The position numbers and the translations under genes were made by a program. From Trebouxia sp. TZW2008 (Eukaryota > Chlorophyta > Trebouxiophyceae > Trebouxiales > Trebouxiaceae): 18,723 nucleotides of DNA. A model generated the notes under the pieces. It searched no databases, had not been told where the DNA came from, and was given only the letters and a program-made list of their open reading frames with translations. Positions 12,001-18,427 of this stretch are shown piece after piece. How positions within the stretch are numbered: position 1 is the first letter of the stretch; every line of letters begins with the position of its first letter. The DNA lies in the NCBI GenBank assembly GCA_002118135.1, contig BDIU01000609.1:1-18723 (forward strand). Reading direction: 5' to 3'.

Positions 12001-15000
12001 TAGCAAGTCAGGTGGCTGCATTGCTGCAGGCACATACAGCCGCGGGTGGCAACGGTGGTGAGTGCTCTGCAGAAGGCCCTTCCTGATTTGGTTTACATTG
12101 CCATGAACATCCTGTTGCTTGCGCCTATTCTGACGGTGCTGTTGTGCCTGTTTGAGACACCATTGGACGGGCCAGATGGATCCTTTAGCTACAAAGGTCA
12201 GCCCAGCACTTTCTGCATCAATGCACCACTTGCTTCAGAAAATCATGCACAAACTTTGAGCGCTTTTTCAGAGTCACTACATTCTATCAGCAATGTGGTC
12301 AAATGGTTGTGATGTAAACTGCATCAGGCCTGTTGGCATTCTTCTGAATAGACAGTGCAAGTAGTGTGCTGCTTCCTACACAAACATTTTGGCCTTTGTT
12401 TCTTGCCATTGAGCCTCCTGTGTCTCAGGATGCAAGCATGCAGTCACACCTGACATGATTGATTGCAGGGGGTATCGCTTGTCTATTCAGGCTTGTAATG
12501 CTGAATACTTTTGCTGGCTTTCGTACGGGTCTGCCCTGTGAAAACAAGCTCATGCAGCTCAACAGAATGGTATTTACTTCTCAAGCTTCTTTGCTGCTGA
12601 AAACGCAAGATCCAAATGTTGTCACAATTTTTTCATGCGTTTAATACATTCTATGCTGCGTGAAACCCGGAAGCATGGCTTGTTGCATCGCTGCTGCATT
12701 TTGCATATCCTTAAGCCCATGCCCACCCCTAGAAACCCCTATGCTCTGCTTGCATTTCAGTATGCAAGCCTTTTTTGTGAGTTTCTACCTTGACCCGGCA
12801 CCAGCACCATTCATCATTGTGTGTGGACAGTTGTGTCTGTCCACTCAGCTCCACGAGCCCTGCAGGACGGCTACTTGTGGGCTGGGCCGCTGATTCTTGC
12901 CATCAAGACAGTGCTGACTGCTTTTGTGGTGGTTGCTGTTTTGCGGCCTTTCCATGCTGTCCGCCAAAGAGCAAAGTTTTTGGAGGCCCAGAGGGCTGGC
13001 GGTCTCGTTTTCAGCATCAAGTGCATGCTGCTGGACAAATGGGACTATATCTGCCGGAGACAAGCTGCCACAAAAAAAATTGCAGCAATCACCAGGAGGA
13101 GGTGGATCACCCTGCCTGCATTTGTCCACCTTGCTAGCTAGGCCAAAGCATCAGCCCACAAAAGTTGTGAAGCAATACAGACTACCGAAATTATGTTTGT
13201 GCTTGACGAGCTTTGTTTCACTAGTTTTTCTCTTCCAATGTTACTGAGTTCTCACTTGATGTTTGAGCCTTGGGAATCAGCCTTGTGCTTTGTACTTCTG
13301 TCCAGGAAATTTGTGCTGCATGTGCAAACAGTGATTAAGCATACTTTCCTCAGCAGTGTCATACATTTCTCTTTAGTCTCACTGTGTAAGGCAGCAGATG
13401 CAGATGCAGATGGCAAAGTTCTTACTTGATTGTTGCCACCTATTCTATGCTGTGTAGGCACAGCCCGTTGCTGGACAAGCCTTTGCCTGAGCCTTGCGCC
13501 GATGCAGCAGACAAATGGCTCATATCTCTGCTCAAATCTGTCAACAGGCGTCTTGCCCCTTTCACCAGGCTGGCAACCAGAGAACTGCTCAGACAATTGC
13601 ACACTGGCAGAGACCCAGCCAAACAGATTGCCGCAGGTGTTTGTTGCCGCTGCACTTACTGTTTTGTCTAGCGCGCATAGGCTGCAGCCAACTGACACCT
13701 TCATCTTTGCTTTCAGCCAAACTTGGCAGGCAATTGGGGGCAGCATGCAACTCTTTGTGTGTCTGCACAAAGCACGATGTCAGCTGAAGTTTCTACTTCA
13801 TGTTGTGTGGGACATGGACTGTCAACTTCTGTAAGGGCGGCACACAAGCTAATTTATTGTGCAGATGACCAGTCCAGACCCACAAAAGGTGAAATGGCCA
13901 AGAGCATCCGGCTTCTCATTGCAAACGCCAGAGATGACGAAGAGCTTTTTGAAGAGCTTGGCAGGCACTGGTGAGGGCTGACATAAGCCTATCTGTGCAC
14001 TGCTGTGCAGCATCTGTTCTGCTAGCAAAACGTCGCTGCTTAGGATGTCTCACCTGCACCAAACGCAATTTGCTCAAGTATCATGATGGCACAAACAGCA
14101 CAAAGCCTGCAAAGCGTGATTGCGCAGGTGGGAATATAGTGACACGATGCAGGAAGCAATCAGCCGGCTGTTCTCTTCACGTCAGAGGGTACTTTCTGTG
14201 TTAGACTCTGACACAGCACATGTGCTGGACCTCATCAAAGAGGCTCTGCAATACTTTGATGACGCAGACGAATACGCTGCTGGCAAAGACATACAGCCTT
14301 GCAGCATTGACTATGTTGGAAATCGCCACCGGCGAAGCACTTTGCGAGACATCGCTGCTTGTGCCCAAGATCTGGCATTGCAGGCCATGCTTCAGCAGCG
14401 CTGCAAACAGACAGAGAACATCCATGCTACCTCCATAATCACTTTGAGCATCATCAATGACATGAATAGCAGGTACTTGGTCAAACTGACCTGCCCAATG
14501 CCTGCAGCATAGCACACTTTGCCTGCATTTCTAGTGTGAGCCTTGCATTGAAATGACAGGGCAATGGCACTACTGCCTCAATTCCTCGACTATTCCTGGA
14601 GCCATACAGAAAGCTCAGCAAAAGCTTACCACAAGCTTAATGTTGCACACTGTGCCTGATTGCAGAGCGACAAGGAGAAGTGGATCCCATAGGCTCCGCT
14701 CAAATTTGTTGGGAGCTGAGGCTCATGGCCCACTGGCAGCAGCCACAAAGATTTACAGTCACATGTGAGCTGACCTTATCTACAACTTGCGCCCCTGCTT
14801 TATTTGCTTGCGAGAAGACCAAGTCATGCTCCAGTCATCAGTGACATAACTTTGGTTTTGCACATTGGGCTGTGAACTGTCTATAGATAGAGCAAGCATG
14901 GAGAGCATCCTGAACCAAAACTGCTTTTGCAACAAGCAATTTCTGCAGGCGCTGTGTCAGTGTCATGGCAGTTTTAGGTGTCAGCTGCTCGTTTGACAAG

Positions 15001-17399
15001 TCGCGCAATTCTCAACATCTGAGTACACATGCTTGCAGAGCTACTGCGCCTACTAGGAGCAACCCTGGTGGCAAAGTGCTGACTCGCCTTCGTTCCACAG
15101 CAGCCACGGCTCTTGTGACACAAAGCAGCGTTGCTCGCGCCTCATCCTTGTCATCTGAGGTCCAGTTTGCGAGGCCTAACTCCCTTGCCTTGAGCACTGT
15201 TGTGCCCAGCTCCACTGCTGCAGGCCCTCCCCAGCAAAACAGGCTGGCGAATGGGCTCAACATGGTCAGCATATCTGCTGAGTTGCCCGTACAACAACTG
15301 CAGGGCGCGCAGATCTCTGGTGAGGCAGTTTCTTTGCTGCATCTGCAATCAAGGGCAAGGAGGTTGAAAGCAAGCATTGGCAGCTGCTGATGAATGTGTT
15401 GTTATCTGCAACTCTCAATTCAATGCTGAACTCTGTATTGTGAGTGTTTTTTAGCCGTATTGTGTCATCAATGCTGAGATTGAGGTCCAAATAGCAGGCC
15501 CACAGCGGTTTAATGCAAGCTGCTCACATGTATAGTGTGCAGGAACAGGAAGGCTCAGCAGGAGGCCTCCAATGCTTGCACCCAGTGTTGCTCGCCGTAG
15601 TGCCAGCATTTCGCTGCAGCAGCTATCGCATGCACAGAATGTGGCCCAAGCTCCTGAGCCTGATCCTCCAGGGTCGCCTTCCAGTCACTCAGAAGTGGAC
15701 TCAAGCTTGGTGCCCTACCTGCCTAGGATTGGGCGGTCTTATAGTGAGGTTGCTGCCCAGCGTTTCCTGCCCTCTGAGATTTCACCTTCGCTGCTATCAA
15801 GCCTCACCATACCTGAAGAAGGTAAGCCATCATCGATGTATCTGGTTAGGCTGTGCTTTTGAGTTCCTGACGTGCACGCAACCAAGCGCGTGTGCTCTGG
15901 CTGCAGTTGATGGAGCAAAATTCATGCTGAAACGAAAGCACTGACGAATTGCTTGCTTTCATCTGCGCTATGTTGGTCAGAGTTGACTGGTGCAGAAGTG
16001 TCTCTGCTGCAGTCTGACAGGTCTACAGTTTGACTACCCATGAAACCGGCAGCACTGCCTCGCTGTTTCCATGCAGCTATGAATCAAGATCAGACATTCC
16101 AGTCTGCCATCAACAGGTTCAGGCTTGCCTTTTGCAGGTGTGTATGAGGCAACAAGTCCTGGAGGCCTGATCAAGTCTGCATCAGTCAGGAGGAGGACGC
16201 TGTCAGCAATTTTGCCAGTCTCAAACGGCAGCCTGTATCGAGGAGGGTCCTTGGCTGCCCTCTCTCCCGAGTTTCTGGGCATTTCTGCTCCATCTATCCC
16301 CATCAGGTCAGATTGTGTAGAAGACACAACTTTCAGGCGTTGACTGCTGCTGCTGCCTGTTTTAATTACTTCACTTTCGGACTTGAAATTGTAAATTCAC
16401 GCATTGGTCAGCTGACTTGTGCTCAAAGCATCTAGCGCTTGTTGGCCTGACTGCAGGAAGACAAGTAGCAGCACTGATGGTGTACCGTTGGGTGGCTTGA
16501 TAAGGTTAGGATCTGCTGTGGCACAACAGATGGTTGGTTTTGGCACGGTTGATGCCCTCCCCCTGCACCCCTTTCATGATGAAGACGCCCCAATAAACAT
16601 CATGGCAGCCATGGCAGCAAGTGAAATGCCGTCAAATATTTTAAGACGTAGGAATAGCTCTGCGCCTTGTGAGACCATGCTCTCTGCAATTCCTGATGCC
16701 AATCTGAACGGAGCTGTGAGGCTGAACATCTCAGAGATGTTGAGAGGGAAATTCACAAGCATCAACTACCTGGAAGGAGGGGCTGCTGTTGTTGACATTC
16801 CTTCTTCCAGCGATACTGTCAGCTCTATAGCACCAGACAGGTATGTGCTTGTTGTTTAACATTGACTTTCAAAGAAAGCCCAGGCATAGCAGCACTGCAT
16901 GTTTCTGGCCAATTGAGCAATGGTGCAGCTGTGTTTGTCTATTACAAATTTCACATTTGCCTGCATTTGATTCCCCTGCATGCATTCCAATCATGTGTTT
17001 TGCTTTTTTTTGTTGGAGAACATTGCTTGGTAGCTGGGCATGGTATAGAGCACTCCTTGTCGCATCTACATGTCCAATTGCTGAGCACAATGTAGCGCGA
17101 TGCTGTGATGCACAGCAAGTCAAGCGTACTTTTAGGTTCTCCACCCTTGCAGGCAAGCGCCTGACAAAGTAGAAAGCAGCTTAGGTGTGCGCCAAGCTGC
17201 AAGGTGGCGATCTAGCCAGCGGGAGATTCAGAGCAGAAGTCAGGCAACTATTGTCCAGTTCACAAGCCAAGCCACTGCTGTGTTGTCTGACCTGCACAAT
17301 CAGATGCTTGAGCTGCAACAACAACAGATTCAGTGCCAGCATGACTTGCAAGCTCAGATGGACTCGCTTCAAGAGCTGATTGACAACGTGGAAGTCTGA
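1..17399 (+). CDS. Giant polycystin-like (TRPP) channel with mucin stalk and Ig-like ectodomain, 5' partial
   Basis: Spliced gene of about 30 exons, incomplete at the 5' end. Exons as read: 3-1542 (gap at 455-456), 1792-2506, 2802-2969, 3194-3466, 3906-4067, 4640-4825, 5240-5402, 5909-6121, 6388-7339, 7775-8083, 8206-8598, 8788-8869, 9102-9265, 9613-9756, 10100-10281, 10488-10660, 11109-11336, 11656-11776, 12030-12196, 12469-12569, 12866-13101, 13458-13636, 13865-13970, 14128-14472, 14666-14764, 15039-15319, 15543-15821, 16138-16306, 16457-16840, 17153-17399 (stop TGA 17397-17399). All use GT-AG and phases agree at each junction from 1792 on. The visible product is about 2,900 residues. Known family role: polycystins are membrane cation channels with a large extracellular TOP domain between S1 and S2. 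The order here (stalk, Ig-like domains, TOP, S2-S6, coiled-coil tail) suggests a surface or ciliary mechanosensor or adhesion-coupled channel, which is inference. Least certain are the first intron, the 7340-7774 interval and the donors at 12570 and 13102. Confidence 0.85.
3..1542 (+). CDS. Exon: mucin-like stalk of 49-residue repeats
   Basis: About 510 visible residues made almost entirely of Ser, Pro, Ala, Thr, Val and Asn. Each unit of 49 residues carries a PSVTPTVSI core, ITAGA, SPSA, an SSSP or SFSP block, EPPAQGTATLN and NATSNAT. The NATSNAT segment gives two N-glycosylation sequons in most units, and the many Ser-Pro pairs suit O-glycosylation or algal hydroxyproline arabinosylation (inference). 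There is no Cys and no hydrophobic stretch, so it should be an extended, glycosylated extracellular rod that holds the downstream Ig-like domains away from the membrane or in the cell wall. The reading frame is the third base of the window before the gap and shifts after it, which I attribute to the gap length. The start codon and signal peptide are outside the window. The 3' end is set by the donor GTAGAA at 1543; GTGGTG at 1513 is an equally in-phase alternative. Confidence 0.75.
455..456. other. Assembly gap (NN) inside the tandem array
   Basis: Two Ns interrupt a repeat unit. Upstream sequence stops at the base equivalent to position 133 of the first unit, and downstream sequence resumes at the equivalent of position 219. 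In an intact unit these are separated by 85 bp, so the Ns stand for 85 bp plus some whole number of units. Replacing 85 by 2 changes the frame by one, which explains why the stalk reading frame differs on the two sides. Confidence 0.9.
1543..1791 (+). other. Predicted intron removing an in-frame stop
   Basis: The stalk frame runs into TGA at 1645-1647, while the same frame is open again from 1648 to 2506. A donor at 1543 (or 1513) and the acceptor at 1791 (preceded by GCCCTACAG) are both phase 0 and remove the stop. The first part of this interval still resembles a degenerate stalk unit to about 1590, so the repeat seems to have been partly converted to intron. Alternative acceptors at 1738 and 1777 would need a phase-1 donor. 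Confidence 0.5.
1792..2506 (+). CDS. Exon: Pro/Ser-rich linker and first half of Ig-like domain 1
   Basis: About 240 residues. The first 190 are low-complexity Pro, Ser and Ala sequence (for example APEAPRPSEDSAQPKPTSS and SSEASPLAPAEAPAGS) without the 49-residue period, probably an extracellular linker. From about 2374 (PPVIAFIGSSVV) the sequence becomes a folded-domain type with LGRAYIEQGAVANDASSG and SLTSSITY. This matches the first strands of DUF5011 Ig-like domains, which typically read as a Y-x-(D/E)-x-G-x-x-A-x-D block followed by G-x-L-T. The exon ends in phase 1 at GTGAGC. Confidence 0.75.
2374..2969 (+). CDS. Ig-like domain 1 (DUF5011 type)
   Basis: Split between the end of exon 1792-2506 and exon 2802-2969. 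The second half reads GRVIDTSRPTFGSPYVIVYT followed by VTNSRGLSASIRRFVNV, matching the C-terminal strands of DUF5011 Ig-like folds (V-D-T-x-x-P-G-x-Y-x-V-x-Y-T-V-T-D-x-x-G, then T-R-x-V-x-V). It is followed by a Cys-containing linker, DPCPNQFGNGWAYCISTG. The exon starts and ends in phase 1, so it could be skipped or duplicated without changing frame. The role is probably extracellular adhesion or ligand contact, inferred from the fold only. Confidence 0.75.
3194..4067 (+). CDS. Ig-like domain 2 (two exons)
   Basis: Exons 3194-3466 and 3906-4067, all phase 1. Starts with a Cys-rich turn (SCGLCGVCLSKSGYTANTAP), then APEIALNTTVLPATFSLQYG, YALCPKGVAPSAAKPCEPDP, and the DUF5011 signature AKDQEDGDISSKVVACPSAG (D-x-x-D-G-D-(I/L)-(S/T)). 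The second exon gives GQEFVVVGLSQCSLNSSLPL, then IPFMVWDNGQPPMHATVSRT and LVISSPC, the last strands of the fold. The paired Cys suggest disulfide stabilisation outside the cell. Confidence 0.8.
3467..5239 (+). other. Long introns 3467-3905, 4068-4639 and 4826-5239
   Basis: These three introns interrupt Ig-like domains 2 and 3 (exons 3906-4067 and 4640-4825 lie between them). Donors are GTAAGC, GTGAGC and GTACTG; acceptors end in GCAG. Short open frames occur in them but lack coding-like composition and are not conserved in phase. I saw no RNA gene or mobile element. Confidence 0.65.
4640..6121 (+). CDS. Ig-like domain 3 and start of helical region (three exons)
   Basis: Exons 4640-4825, 5240-5402 and 5909-6121. 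The first holds a Cys-rich linker (NEYFCSGQCEPVSCATAAQ) and VRRVHPPVLAFSSAVVNVL. The second carries AWDNQDGDISAAIQVQ, the same D-G-D-I-S signature as domain 2, plus a Cys-rich insertion (VCSATQNVVCTNCTVEQLQ). The third gives TYTLNYTVYNSLSQSALPLQ LVVVVYE, the closing strands, and then an Ala-rich likely helical part, CMQMISQISLNGTAARAQAH. The donor at 6122 (GTCCTG) is weak but phase fits the next exon. This copy has more Cys than copy 1. Confidence 0.75.
5525..5640. repeat. Diverged 63-bp tandem duplication inside an intron
   Basis: Within intron 5403-5908, the segment starting CACTACGCCCTGCATGGAGC at 5525 is repeated as CACTACGCGCTGCACAAAGC at 5588. Both continue with AGACA, TCTGGC and similar bases for about 45 bp. 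It is an old local duplication, not coding. Confidence 0.7.
6388..7339 (+). CDS. Exon: long extracellular region of unknown fold
   Basis: Largest non-repeat exon, 317 residues, phase 2 in and phase 0 out (GTAAGT). It begins SAIAVAMTSWWANEYIMGAS and carries many N-glycosylation sequons (NATF, NISN, NTSA, NVTI, NATE, NFSV), so it lies outside the cell. The C-terminal third is predicted helical (VQSRVQLYASSQAQWQQQLT, RRHLHELTALVEASLAMEGQ). There is no transmembrane-length hydrophobic stretch. I do not recognise the fold. By position it corresponds to the region where large polycystins carry REJ or GAIN/GPS modules, but I see neither. Confidence 0.75.
7340..7774 (+). other. Intron with a possible optional exon at 7597-7728
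   Basis: Donor GTAAGT at 7340 and acceptor GCAG at 7774 are both phase 0. Inside, 7597-7728 is open, flanked by CTGCAG and GTAACG, and also phase 0 at both ends. It would encode 44 residues with LYYALLELMLAS. It could be a cassette exon, but the composition is not convincing. Confidence 0.45.
7775..8598 (+). CDS. Two exons: Cys-rich segment and entry to TOP domain
   Basis: Exons 7775-8083 and 8206-8598, all phase 0. The first has eleven or so Cys and reads RYAYDRHSCRLNSGFDARFY, then WTKCLSLCAAVKPEC and SGQQECIRASNICRLE. The acceptor at 7774 (TTTGCAG) was chosen because it gives phase 0 and avoids the in-frame stop of the alternatives. The second includes ASRRHLLGTLPSDC, a Pro-rich stretch, then WFGYDVHYRPKHLIQSYGNC and PRYVGLENQVLGGLFFQQ. 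The last motif resembles the N-terminal strand of polycystin TOP domains in algae (R-x-(I/V)-G-x-x-N-x-V-x-G-G-(L/F)). The two N-x-T sites fit an extracellular position. Confidence 0.75.
8788..10281 (+). CDS. Polycystin TOP (extracellular) domain core, four exons
   Basis: Exons 8788-8869, 9102-9265, 9613-9756 and 10100-10281. Key motifs in order: DREALRCRSKYQSLSSSC; GHDPTFQPGSKLWKYDLTGR and GEFYNDSQ; VGPRGFFQPHLTG (polycystin G-P-x-G-F-F); YAILITTQMSSLRAHNALTY followed by LHDGQYIDAGSRKLFVDLPT. That last block is the polycystin signature in which a helix leads into L-x-D-G-x-(Y/W)-(I/L)-D, then a strand with x-x-Y-N. It closes with YNARRNAFGYARVTFTWHAA, matching the Y-N-x-x-x-x-x-F-x-Y strand. 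All junctions are in phase. In PKD2 this domain mediates subunit contacts above the pore. This block is the strongest family identification in the window. Confidence 0.88.
9266..10099 (+). other. Introns 9266-9612 and 9757-10099
   Basis: Both are phase-0 introns inside the TOP domain, around exon 9613-9756. Nothing beyond splice signals (GTATAT and GTGAGC donors) and T-rich sequence was recognised. Confidence 0.65.
10488..13101 (+). CDS. Channel core: S2-S6 with pore helix, six exons
   Basis: Exons 10488-10660, 11109-11336, 11656-11776, 12030-12196, 12469-12569 and 12866-13101. S2 is ADVVVHLLLALLVAGFIVRV. S3 spans the first junction (SLLLDCTISAVMFL joined to MYAMMQWVMV). The S3-S4 region contains YKVYDSNNSAEARYFLL and RWRLPQDSSG. 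S4 is VCLYNVLKVLQSITVLLLAV followed by RFWRKW. S5 is ALPDLVYIAMNILLLAPILT. Pore helix and filter region: GGIACLFRLVMLNTFAGF. S6 is ILAIKTVLTAFVVVAVLRPF, then basic HAVRQRAKFLEAQRAGG begins the tail. Polycystins assemble as tetramers with S5-S6 forming the pore. Expected features are present, but the filter differs from the usual L-G-D. The junction 12569/12866 is in phase but a micro-exon near 12761-12776 cannot be excluded. Confidence 0.8.
10769..10790. repeat. GCAT microsatellite, perfect palindrome
   Basis: Four and a half GCAT units flanked by TT and AA form a 22-bp self-complementary tract in intron 10661-11108. TGCATGC motifs are scattered through other introns and exons as well. Confidence 0.85.
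10941..10955. repeat. (TGG)5 microsatellite
   Basis: Five TGG copies in intron 10661-11108. Confidence 0.8.
11535..11568. repeat. Imperfect inverted repeat in an intron
   Basis: GATCGATC..CAAACC (11535-11550) faces GGTTTG...GATCAATC (11552-11568), with one mismatch and a small bulge and almost no loop. It lies in intron 11337-11655, in sequence with several GATC and TCATGA motifs. It could be a cruciform or a remnant of a small transposon end; no target duplication was seen. Confidence 0.55.
12570..12865 (+). other. Intron between pore helix and S6
   Basis: Donor GTATTT at 12570 and acceptor CTGCAG at 12865, both phase 0. A strong GTGAGT donor at 12777 preceded by an acceptor at 12760 suggests a possible 16-nt micro-exon, but its entry phase does not match the donor at 12570. 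The hydrophobic frame over 12762-12830 ends in a stop and does not join S6. Confidence 0.55.
13102..13457 (+). other. Intron after S6
   Basis: 356 bp between the S6 exon and the helical tail. The donor GTGGAT is weak; the acceptor is TGTGTAG. The upstream frame stays open to a TAG at 13139-13141, so a shorter product ending in LPAFVHLAS is possible if the intron is retained. Confidence 0.5.
13458..14764 (+). CDS. Cytoplasmic tail, proximal helical part (four exons)
   Basis: Exons 13458-13636, 13865-13970, 14128-14472 and 14666-14764. The sequence is charged and helical: DAADKWLISLLKSVNRRLAP, TRELLRQLHTGRDPAKQIAA, EMAKSIRLLIANARDDEELF, MQEAISRLFSSRQRVLSVLD and HVLDLIKEALQYFDDADEYA. There is no hydrophobic span and no canonical EF-hand loop, although the DDADEY region is acidic. 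It ends with ATRRSGSHRLRSNLLG, the first of several RRxS motifs. I do not recognise a named domain. The intron before it (13102-13457) is set by a weak GTGGAT donor, chosen for phase. Confidence 0.75.
15039..16840 (+). CDS. Cytoplasmic tail, disordered Ser/Arg-rich part (four exons)
   Basis: Exons 15039-15319, 15543-15821, 16138-16306 and 16457-16840, about 370 residues. The composition is Ser, Pro, Ala and Arg rich and probably disordered. RRxS/T motifs recur: ARRSASISL, VRRRTLSAIL and RRRNSSAPC, one each in the exons at 15543, 16138 and 16457. The last exon also has DALPLHPFHDEDAPINIMAA and NGAVRLNISEMLRGKFTSIN, which look more structured. Splice sites are good (GTGAGG, GTAAGC, GTCAGA, GTATGT donors; GCAG acceptors) and phases agree. 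The role is likely regulatory, by phosphorylation or adaptor binding (inference). Confidence 0.75.
15822..17152 (+). other. Introns 15822-16137 and 16841-17152
   Basis: Two introns of just over 300 bp in the tail region, flanking exons 16138-16306 and 16457-16840. Donors are GTAAGC and GTATGT, acceptors TTTGCAG and CTTGCAG. No other feature seen. Confidence 0.65.
17153..17399 (+). CDS. Terminal exon: C-terminal Gln-rich coiled coil
   Basis: 81 residues ending at TGA 17397-17399. A basic start (VRQAARWRSSQREIQSRSQA) is followed by VLSDLHNQMLELQQQQIQCQ and HDLQAQMDSLQELIDNVEV, with hydrophobic residues at heptad-like spacing. This is typical of a C-terminal coiled coil. In PKD2 the C-terminal coiled coil drives oligomerisation with partners, so a similar job is plausible here. 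The acceptor CTTGCAG at 17146-17152 gives the phase required by the preceding exon. Confidence 0.82.
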
Positions 17400-17440
17400 A
17401 TGTGAGTGGAAGCCTACCCAAAGTTTATTAAAAAATAAGG

Positions 17441-17459
17441 GAAAGGGTTAAAACCTTTC
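17441..17459. repeat. Short inverted repeat in the 3' flank
   Basis: GAAAGG at 17441-17446 pairs with CCTTTC at 17454-17459 across the 7-nt loop GTTAAAA. It would form a small hairpin in the 3' UTR. Six pairs is close to chance. Confidence 0.4.
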
Positions 17460-17624
17460 TAAGATTTTTCCTTCGGTTTGGTCGATTCTTGGTTGTAGTG
17501 TATGATGTGCTCTTATAGAAGCGCAAACCTTGTTGTGTGGCATGTGCCATGCTAATGTTGGCTGCTTTGCAGAGGATCTCAGCTTGCCAAAATTGCTAGG
17601 CGGCAGGAGGCGCGGTATAGTATG

Positions 17625-17629
17625 TGTAA
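17625..17629 (+). terminator. Candidate poly(A) signal TGTAA
   Basis: TGTAA, the usual polyadenylation motif of green algae, lies about 226 bp after the stop codon. It is the first such motif I found downstream of the stop. It is only five bases, so chance occurrence is possible. Confidence 0.45.
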
Positions 17630-18015
17630 AACATCAACAAAAGCGGCAAATTTTTGACACTCAAATGTGATGAACAGCATGTGATCAAGCAGACGGTTGA
17701 CCATTGAAGTGTACAAACACAACACTTTGTAGTGAAAATATTGTTTATCAATGCGTGCTTTTCGTGTACCAGCTTTGCTTCTGTATGAGCTCAGAAGTCA
17801 GGATTAGAACTGCCAAGCATGCAGCTTTCTGCATGCGAAAGGTCAACAACAATAGATCAATAAGATGATGCTCACATGTTTTTGCACGGTGTCTGGGCAA
17901 GTATTGTAGTCATTGTTAGGTTCAACAGGTTCTGTGCCAGCATTCTTAGACGTCAGCGAAGAATGTTTGCACAAATTGCGCATTGACTATGCATGCTGTG
18001 GAGCACTGTGGCTAA

Positions 18016-18318
18016 CTAAGAAAACTCTTGGCAACTTTGTATTGTAATTCTAGCGAGTGGGTTAAAAGACTGTGAGCGCCCAGAAAGCAATGATGAGTGC
18101 AGATGCGTCGGTGCAGGATTGCTTGTTCCGATCACAGGCAACAAAGCACTGTCGACTTTGTGTAAAAACAGTGCTAGCTGCTGGAGCAGTTCTGCTGTTT
18201 CTTTACTAGAAAATTTACCCGATTCTAATTGTTCCTTGGCTAATGCCAAGTGTTCACGGACGATGGTCACGTTGTTCATAGCATTTTTCACATTAGCCAC
18301 AGGAACAACAGACGGAAT
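18016..18318 (-). CDS. Possible 3' exon of an unidentified minus-strand gene
   Basis: An open frame of about 100 codons on the minus strand ends at TAG 18016-18018. After an acceptor-like CTGTAG at 18324-18319 it reads IPSVVPVANVKNAMNNVTIV, REHLALAKEQLESGKFSSKE, TAELLQQLALFLHKVDSALL and PVIGTSN, a strongly helical, protein-like composition. The last 30 residues are Ser/Leu-rich. The frame is closed just upstream by that TAG. I do not recognise it. It could be a terminal exon of a convergent gene, or part of a decayed element. Confidence 0.35.
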   Translation of the reverse strand: MPSVVPVANVKNAMNNVTIVREHLALAKEQLESGKFSSKETAELLQQLALFLHKVDSALLPVIGTSNPAPTHLHSSLLSGRSQSFNPLARITIQSCQEFS

Positions 18319-18427
18319 CTACAGTCCCCCAGAAAGTTTTGCACCACTCCAGTACATGTGCATGTTCAAGCAAGTCTGTGAGGCGCAACAACGCAATGTC
18401 GCGTAGGTGCTGATCAGCATAGGGAAC
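18293..18427 (-). pseudogene. Second protein-like minus-strand frame, not joinable to the next
   Basis: A different minus-strand frame reads PYADQHLRDIALLRLTDLLE, HAHVLEWCKTFWG, then a stop (TAA at 18295-18293). It looks like real protein and overlaps the start of the 18016-18318 frame. Joining the two needs either an intron of only about 37 bp or a frameshift, so the locus may be disrupted or mis-assembled. Upstream of it (to 18723) all frames are broken within 30-70 codons. Confidence 0.25.

Larger units (their letters stand above)
17400..18015. other. 3' UTR and convergent intergenic region
   Basis: No coding potential seen. It is more AT-rich than the exons, starting with TTATTAAAAAATAAGGG near 17424. 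It holds a small inverted repeat (17441-17459) and the TGTAA motif. It separates the stop of the channel gene from the possible minus-strand ORF, so transcription would be convergent here. Confidence 0.6.

Noticed and set aside
12660..12893. Hydrophobic frame AFFVSFYLDPAPAPFIIV as the S6 helix
   Set aside because: The frame ends at a stop and cannot be joined in phase to the following exon; the 12866-13101 exon supplies a better S6 with phase-0 junctions.
13252..13770. 172-residue minus-strand open frame
   Set aside because: It lies opposite the exon at 13458-13636 and its neighbouring introns, has no recognisable motif, and the plus-strand exon fits the spliced gene in phase.
14261..14290. 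EF-hand calcium site in the acidic DDADEYAAGKD stretch
   Set aside because: Spacing of acidic residues and lack of the central Gly and final Glu do not fit the 12-residue loop.
18119..18406. Plus-strand 95-residue open frame
   Set aside because: Opposite the more protein-like minus-strand frame; its translation looks random and Cys/Ser-rich.
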